This document shows positions 59,437-64,000 of a stretch of 64,000 bases of DNA, in pieces. Both the position numbers and the translations under genes were made by a program. The notes under the pieces were generated by a model, which was not told where the DNA came from, ran no database searches, and saw only the letters and a list, made by a program, of their open reading frames with translations. How positions within the stretch are numbered: the first letter of the stretch is position 1; each line of letters starts with the position of its first letter. The stretch is from Mycobacteroides salmoniphilum (lineage in GTDB: Bacteria; Actinomycetota; Actinomycetes; Mycobacteriales; Mycobacteriaceae). The stretch lies in NCBI RefSeq assembly GCF_004924335.1, contig NZ_CP024633.1, forward strand, positions 3,100,001 to 3,164,000, given 5' to 3'.

Positions 59437-60117
59437 ATGCGCCCGTTCTTGTGGATAACGACCATCGTCGCAGTGCTGTGCGCGCTTCCCGCCGCGAACC
59501 CCGCACCTGCACATGCCGACCCGCCGCTGGTGTATCCCGGCATGCTCATTTACCAGGGCTCGCTGAGCTGCACGCTCGGTTACGTCGATCCCGGGCTTCG
59601 CGTGGGCATCACGGCTGGGCATTGCTTCAACGGTGACGGCATCGTTCGCAATGGAGACTTCGCGGCGGTGGGACACAAGATCCTGGCGCACGACAACCGT
59701 CCCCCCGAGGGCCCGGTGTACGAGAACGAGTACACCATCGACTACGAGGCCATCTCGATCGATGACGGATTGCCCGTTAACGACGTGATGGCCAACGGTC
59801 AACGGCTCGAACGTGATGACACGGTCACTCCCGATGTCGGAATGCCGGTCTGCCGCACCGGCTTTACCACGGGCGATGCGTGCGGATCGGTGACCCGACT
59901 TGGCAACGGCTGGTTCAGGTTTAACGGCCCCGTGATCGCCAAGGGCGATTCCGGGGGCCCGGTGTACACCCATGTCGGTGACCGCACCGTGCTCGTCGGC
60001 ATCATTCGCGGTTTCATGACCAGCCAATCCGGCGATGACGTGCAGTCCTGGGCGATGTCCTGGCCATCGGTGGTCAAGCAACTCCGCGAGGACCGCAAGG
60101 GCCTGCTGCCCGCCTGA
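59437..60117 (+). CDS. Secreted streptogrisin-like serine protease, array member 3
   Basis: 226 aa. Signal peptide to about 27 (APAHADP). Triad H62, D102, S172 (KGDSGGPV, the canonical GDSGGP). Cysteine pairs C45-C63 and C139-C149. Short C-terminus without a Pro-rich tail. Starts 5 bp after the stop of member 2, so they are cotranscribed. Confidence 0.85.
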   Translation: MRPFLWITTIVAVLCALPAANPAPAHADPPLVYPGMLIYQGSLSCTLGYVDPGLRVGITAGHCFNGDGIVRNGDFAAVGHKILAHDNRPPEGPVYENEYTIDYEAISIDDGLPVNDVMANGQRLERDDTVTPDVGMPVCRTGFTTGDACGSVTRLGNGWFRFNGPVIAKGDSGGPVYTHVGDRTVLVGIIRGFMTSQSGDDVQSWAMSWPSVVKQLREDRKGLLPA

Positions 60118-60122
60118 ACCCG

Positions 60123-60128
60123 TAGGCT
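60123..60128 (+). promoter_or_regulatory. Leaderless -10 box of the crotonase gene
   Basis: TAGGCT, 7 nt before ATG 60136. Confidence 0.55.
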
Positions 60129-60135
60129 CACGCCC

Positions 60136-60990
60136 ATGTCTGATTCTCTTCGCGCAAGCGGCTCATCGGCGAGCGACTGGAAAGCCTTCACCGTTGAGAC
60201 CACCGGGCACATCGCCCAGGTCACCCTCATCGGGCCCGGCAAGGGCAATGCGATGGGACCCGATTTCTGGCGGGAATTGCCGCTGATCTTCACCGAGCTC
60301 GACGCGGACCCGGAAGTGCGAGCGATTGTTCTTGCCGCCGCGGGTGCCAATTTCAGCTACGGATTGGATCTGCCCGCGATGGCAGGCACCTTCATGCCGC
60401 TGATGGCCGAGAAGGCATTGGCGAAACCGCGCACCGACTTCCTCGACGAGATACGCCGGCTGCAAGCCTCGGTGACCACCGTCGCAGACTGCCGCAAGCC
60501 GGTGATCGCCGCGGTGCAGGGCTGGTGCATCGGCGGTGGCGTTGACCTCATCGCGGCCGCCGACATCCGGTACGCGAGTGCCGGGGCGAAGTTCAGCGTG
60601 CGCGAGGCCAAGGTCGCGATTGTGGCGGATATTGGCTCACTGCACCGCCTTCCGCCGATCATCGGCGATGGCCACCTGCGCGAACTCGCGTTCACCGGCA
60701 AGGACATCGACGCGGCACGGGCCGAGAAGATCGGACTCGTCAACGATGTGTTCGACACTGCAGAGGCAACGCTGGCGGCCGCACACGCCACCGCCGCGGA
60801 GATCGCGTCCAATCCACCGCTGGTGGTGCAGGGCGTCAAGGACGTGCTGGGCCGCGAGCGCGAGAGTGTCGTCGCTGACGGCCTCAAGTACGTCTCGACG
60901 TGGAACGCCGCGTTCCTGCCGTCGGAAGACCTGCAGGAAGCCATCGGCGCGGTCTTCGAGAAGCGCGATCCCGACTTCAAGGGACGCTAG
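60136..60990 (+). CDS. Crotonase family, delta3,5-delta2,4-dienoyl-CoA isomerase-like
   Basis: 284 aa. Oxyanion-hole stretch FSYGLDLPAMAG and IAAVQGWCIGGGVDLIAAADIRY. The region FSVREAKVAIVADIGSLHRLPPIIG matches the ECH1 active site, with catalytic Glu in the REAKV segment and Asp in ADIGSLHRLP, which distinguishes the dienoyl-CoA isomerase from ordinary enoyl-CoA hydratase. Role: beta-oxidation of unsaturated fatty acids. Its stop overlaps bluB by 4 bp. Confidence 0.83.
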   Translation: MSDSLRASGSSASDWKAFTVETTGHIAQVTLIGPGKGNAMGPDFWRELPLIFTELDADPEVRAIVLAAAGANFSYGLDLPAMAGTFMPLMAEKALAKPRTDFLDEIRRLQASVTTVADCRKPVIAAVQGWCIGGGVDLIAAADIRYASAGAKFSVREAKVAIVADIGSLHRLPPIIGDGHLRELAFTGKDIDAARAEKIGLVNDVFDTAEATLAAAHATAAEIASNPPLVVQGVKDVLGRERESVVADGLKYVSTWNAAFLPSEDLQEAIGAVFEKRDPDFKGR

Positions 60991-61610
60991 ATCTCCCGGT
61001 AGCGGCCCCAGTGCACCGCGTCCTCCAGGGGGCGCCCGTTACGCCAGCCGAAGCGCTCCAGGTCGGGGCGCTCGGCGAACTCACGTACCGGTCCGACGCA
61101 CAGCCAGGCGATCGGCCTGATATGCGTTGGTGCGTCTATTAATTGGGCCAGGAACTGTTCCTCGTAGAAGGACACCCAGCCGACGCCGATCCCTTCGGCG
61201 ACCGCGGCGAGCCAGAGGTTCTGGATGGCGAGCACCGCCGAGAACAGCCCGGCGTCCGCAATGGTGTGCCTACCCAGGACGTGCGGACCGCCACGGCCAT
61301 GGTCGTAGGTGACCACCACCCCGGTGCCGCTTTCGCAGATGCCTTCAATCTTGATGGGGTCAAAGGTGGTTCGCCGTTCCTCCGGCAGGCTGTCGGCGAA
61401 TCTCTGGCGCTGTTCGGCGACATGCGCCGCGAACTTCTCCAGCGTCTGCGACTCGCGCATCACCACGAAATCCCAGGGCTGGCTGTTCCCGACGCTGGGC
61501 GCACGATGCGCAGCCTGGAGCAGCTTCATCAACGTCGCGTCGTCGACAACCTGTCCGGTGAACTCGGCACGGACGTCCCGGCGGGTAGCGATGGCCTGAT
61601 AGACGTCCAT
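60987..61610 (-). CDS. bluB: 5,6-dimethylbenzimidazole synthase (BluB)
   Basis: 207 aa. Nitroreductase-fold enzyme that breaks down reduced FMN to make the lower ligand of cobalamin. MDVYQAIATRRDVRAEFTG and AAHRAPSVGNSQPWDFVVMR near 15-50 are BluB hallmarks; WLAAVAEGIGVGWVSFYEEQ and HWGRYRE follow. ATG 61610 shares its A with the stop of the upstream methyltransferase gene (TGATG), so translation is coupled. Rv0306 is the homologue, located elsewhere in M. tuberculosis. Confidence 0.87.
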   Translation of the reverse strand: MDVYQAIATRRDVRAEFTGQVVDDATLMKLLQAAHRAPSVGNSQPWDFVVMRESQTLEKFAAHVAEQRQRFADSLPEERRTTFDPIKIEGICESGTGVVVTYDHGRGGPHVLGRHTIADAGLFSAVLAIQNLWLAAVAEGIGVGWVSFYEEQFLAQLIDAPTHIRPIAWLCVGPVREFAERPDLERFGWRNGRPLEDAVHWGRYREI

Positions 61611-62620
61611 CACAGTGCATCCGGGTCGGCATCGATCAGATCGCTGACCTTGCGCGTCAATTCGGTTGCGGTACGTGCCCATGGGAGGTCCGCACCGGCA
61701 AGCCCGCATCCGGCGCTGATGCAGATGCGATCACGCAGCACGGCACGCCCGAAGCCCAGTTTGTCCGCGAGCGCCGCGGTACGGGTTGCGAGTAGTTCGG
61801 ACGATATCGGCACCGACGGTGGGGCGGAGGGGACCACGCCGAGGATCGCGATCTTCCCGGTGTCCAGCACCGAGGCCAGACCATCGAGCGCCCGCGCATC
61901 CGTCAGATATTCGGAATCCACCGCGATCCCACGAATATTGGCCCCGCGCAACAGCTCCCAGGGAGGATCTGCGGCGCAGCAATGCACCACCAGCTCACCG
62001 CCCACCGCGGCGGCACACAGGTTCAACAGCGAGATCGCCGTCGGTACGTCGACCGGATGTACCGGTGAGAACATGCTGGTTCCGGACAGCCTGCCGTCCA
62101 GCGCGGCGGGCAGGGACGGTTCATCGAGCTGCACCACCACGGGAACACCGAGCCTGCGAGACAGCGTGGCTTGATGCAGCGCCAGTCCCTCTGCCAAGGA
62201 GGCCGCAAGGTCCCGCACCGCACCGGGATCGGTGATCGCGCGATGGCCGTTGGGAAGCTCCAATTGCGCGGCCAGCGTTATCGGCCCGGGGCCCTGTACT
62301 TTCACCGCGCGTTCGCTATCCCGATGCCCGCCGCGCTCCCACTCCTCTTCGAGTGCATCCATGTCCTCGTCAAGAAATCCGCGTGCCCGTCGGACCACCG
62401 CACCGGGCCGGGCGGTGGTCCGGTAGCCGGTGGGTACCACATCGACGGCGATATCGACCAGCAGTGCGGCGGCCCGTCCGATCAGATCGGCACCGACCCC
62501 GCGCGCGGGCAGCTCCACGATATGGGGCAGCGGCAGCTCGGCCACCACGATCTCGGTCGCGGCACGCGCCTCTTGACCCGGCCAGGAGCCGACGCCAGTT
62601 CCGTTCGCCCATACATTCAC
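61610..62620 (-). CDS. Short MetE-like methionine synthase domain protein (Rv3015c-like)
   Basis: 336 aa, only the C-terminal catalytic half of MetE. Zinc ligands are retained: His and Cys in ELVVHCCAADPP and Cys in ISAGCGLAGADLPWA; VQLDEPSLPA is in the TIM barrel. It lacks the N-terminal folate domain of full MetE (about 760 aa), so the methyl donor is open. Coupled to bluB. GTG 62620 is fixed by a -10 box. See finding on corrinoid-dependent core-MetE enzymes. Confidence 0.8.
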   Translation of the reverse strand: MNVWANGTGVGSWPGQEARAATEIVVAELPLPHIVELPARGVGADLIGRAAALLVDIAVDVVPTGYRTTARPGAVVRRARGFLDEDMDALEEEWERGGHRDSERAVKVQGPGPITLAAQLELPNGHRAITDPGAVRDLAASLAEGLALHQATLSRRLGVPVVVQLDEPSLPAALDGRLSGTSMFSPVHPVDVPTAISLLNLCAAAVGGELVVHCCAADPPWELLRGANIRGIAVDSEYLTDARALDGLASVLDTGKIAILGVVPSAPPSVPISSELLATRTAALADKLGFGRAVLRDRICISAGCGLAGADLPWARTATELTRKVSDLIDADPDAL

Positions 62621-62627
62621 ATGCTGA

Positions 62628-62633
62628 ACGTTA
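62628..62633 (-). promoter_or_regulatory. Leaderless -10 box of the MetE-like gene
   Basis: TAACGT on the minus strand, 7 nt before GTG 62620; it begins in the stop codon of the NCS2 permease. Confidence 0.55.
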
Positions 62634-64000
62634 GGTGATGAGCGACTCGATCGGTCCCTTGGCGAAATAGACGACAAACAATCCGGCCACCACGTACAGC
62701 AGCGGATGCACAGCACGACGTCGAGTCCCGCGCTCCGCGGACACGACGGCGAGCACCACCCAGCTGATGAACCCGACACCGATGCCGTTGGCGATCGAAT
62801 AGGTGAATGGCATGGTCACCACGGTCAGGAAGCAGGGCAGTGCGTAGTCGAACCGGGTGAGGTCGATGCTGCGGAGCTGGCCGATCATCATGGCACCGAC
62901 CACCACCAGCGCCGGTGCCGCGGCCTCCAGCGGTACCACCGAATACAGCGGGGTGAAGAACATGGCCGCCAGAAACAGCAGCCCGGTGACCACATTGGCC
63001 AGCCCGGTCCTGGCGCCCTCCGCGATGCCCGAAGCGGACTCCACGAACACGGTGTTGGAGGACGAGGACGAGATACCACCAACAACCGCTCCCACGCCCT
63101 CCACCGACAGTGCCCGTCCGATACCCGGCAGGGTGCCGTGCTCGTCGGCCAGTCCGGCCTCTTTACCTAGACCGGTCATGGTTCCCATCGCGTCGAAGAA
63201 GTTTGAGAGCACCAACGCGAACACCAGGACCGTGGCCGACAGCACGCCCACCCGAGTGAACGCACCGAACACGTCCACCTGGCCGAGCAGACTCAGATCC
63301 GGGATGCCGCCCGCGGAGGACGGCCAATCGGGCACAGTGAGATTCCATCCCCTGGCATCGACGGGCTGCGCACCGCGTTCGGTCAACGCCTGCGCGATCA
63401 TGGAAATCCCCGTCATCACCACAATTCCGATGAGCAGTCCGCCACGAACCTTGCGCACCACCAGGATTCCCATCAGCAGCACACCCGCGGCGAAGATCAG
63501 GGTCGGGACGGTGGCCACCGAGTTGTCGATTCCCAAACCGACCGGCACCGTGGTGTTCGCAGCGTCAGGGATCCGCCGCACGAAACCCGCGTCCACGAAA
63601 CCGATGAACGCGATGAAGCACCCGATTCCCGCAGCGATCGCCGCCTTCAGCTCGTCGGGAATGGCATGAAATACCGCGGTCCGGAAACCCGAGATGCCCA
63701 GGGCCACAATGACGAGGCCGTCGACGATGACCAATCCCATGGCCTCGGGCCAGCTCATCTGCGACGCGAACGACACCGCGAGCAGACTGTTGATGCCCAG
63801 CCCCGCGGCAAGTGCAAACGGGTACTTGGCGATGACACCGAACAGGATCGACATCACTCCGGCGGCCAGGGCGGTGACCGCGGCTACCTGCCCCACCGGC
63901 AGCACGTGGCCCAGCACATCGGCGTTATGTGCGTGTCCCGGCTCCCCACCGATGATGAGCGGGTTGAGCACCACGATGTAGGCCATCGCGAAGAAGGTGA
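62631..64000 (-). CDS. NCS2/AzgA-type purine permease, 5' end outside window
   Basis: At least 456 aa visible; the frame continues past the right edge. The edge codons read TFFAMAYIVVLNP, the first helix signature of this family, so ATG 63986 is internal. About 13 membrane segments; family stretches include LSNFFDAMGTMTGLGKEAGL and GGISSSSSNTVFVESASGIAEGARTGLANVV. Likely proton-coupled hypoxanthine, guanine or adenine uptake. The first residues are missing. Confidence 0.88.
   Translation of the reverse strand, partial: TFFAMAYIVVLNPLIIGGEPGHAHNADVLGHVLPVGQVAAVTALAAGVMSILFGVIAKYPFALAAGLGINSLLAVSFASQMSWPEAMGLVIVDGLVIVALGISGFRTAVFHAIPDELKAAIAAGIGCFIAFIGFVDAGFVRRIPDAANTTVPVGLGIDNSVATVPTLIFAAGVLLMGILVVRKVRGGLLIGIVVMTGISMIAQALTERGAQPVDARGWNLTVPDWPSSAGGIPDLSLLGQVDVFGAFTRVGVLSATVLVFALVLSNFFDAMGTMTGLGKEAGLADEHGTLPGIGRALSVEGVGAVVGGISSSSSNTVFVESASGIAEGARTGLANVVTGLLFLAAMFFTPLYSVVPLEAAAPALVVVGAMMIGQLRSIDLTRFDYALPCFLTVVTMPFTYSIANGIGVGFISWVVLAVVSAERGTRRRAVHPLLYVVAGLFVVYFAKGPIESLIT

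Overview
The window is chromosomal DNA from a mycobacterium, most likely a rapid grower of the Mycobacteroides abscessus/chelonae group. Evidence: high G+C, an F420 gene (fbiD), HupB with a long Lys/Ala/Pro tail, lppZ and cfp6 homologues, and a gene order that follows the M. tuberculosis Rv2977c-Rv3015c block (thiL, DUF3515, ddl, gpsA, fbiD, ppk, mutT1, hupB, leuDC, IclR regulator, tRNA-Glu/Gln, gltX, leuB, serA, ilvBNC, cfp6, DoxX, lppZ, gatB, pfkA, gatCA, ACT protein, ligA, MetE-like). Assignment to the abscessus/chelonae group is inference from recall of families; the genus level is firm. No phage, IS element, CRISPR array or rRNA was seen.

Layout. 1-8.5 kb: conserved housekeeping (thiamine, cell wall, phospholipid precursor, F420, polyphosphate, 8-oxo-dGTP sanitation, nucleoid protein). 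8.6-12.3 kb: leuCD facing an LtbR-like IclR regulator across one shared operator. 12.3-14.9 kb: tRNA-Glu(CTC), tRNA-Gln(CTG), gltX and a fumarylacetoacetase-like gene. 14.9-18.2 kb: TetR, MpaB-family oxygenase and MFS genes, with palindromes between them. 18.2-20.8 kb: serA-leuB operon. 20.9-31 kb: accessory island (four-LysM protein, MHS transporter, TetR-controlled operon of two ABC1 kinases plus a cytochrome P450, a winged-helix regulator, a second MpaB-family gene, small membrane proteins). 31-34.6 kb: ilvBNC with a leader-peptide attenuator. 35-43.4 kb: second accessory island (saccharopine-dehydrogenase-like, class III aminotransferase, Lrp regulator, aminoaldehyde dehydrogenase, MarR/FAD monooxygenase, APC permease). 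43.4-57.7 kb: DoxX, lppZ, gatB, pfkA, carboxylesterase, gatCA, ACT protein, a GT-C glycosyltransferase, ligA, MmcQ/YjbR. 57.7-60.1 kb: tandem array of three secreted chymotrypsin-fold proteases. 60.1-64 kb: dienoyl-CoA isomerase-like crotonase, bluB coupled to a short MetE-like methyltransferase, and the edge-truncated NCS2 permease.

How the genes work together. leuC, leuD, leuB, ilvB, ilvN and ilvC supply most of the branched-chain amino acid pathway, controlled at one end by an LtbR-type repressor and at the other by a Leu-Leu-Val-Val-Ile leader peptide. gltX, gatA/B/C and the two tRNA genes form the indirect Gln-tRNA route. At least 17 starts sit 6-7 nt behind a TAnnnT box, the signature of leaderless transcription, and several start codons here were chosen on that basis. 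A palindromic intergenic element recurs (18.2, 34.6 and 55.1 kb).
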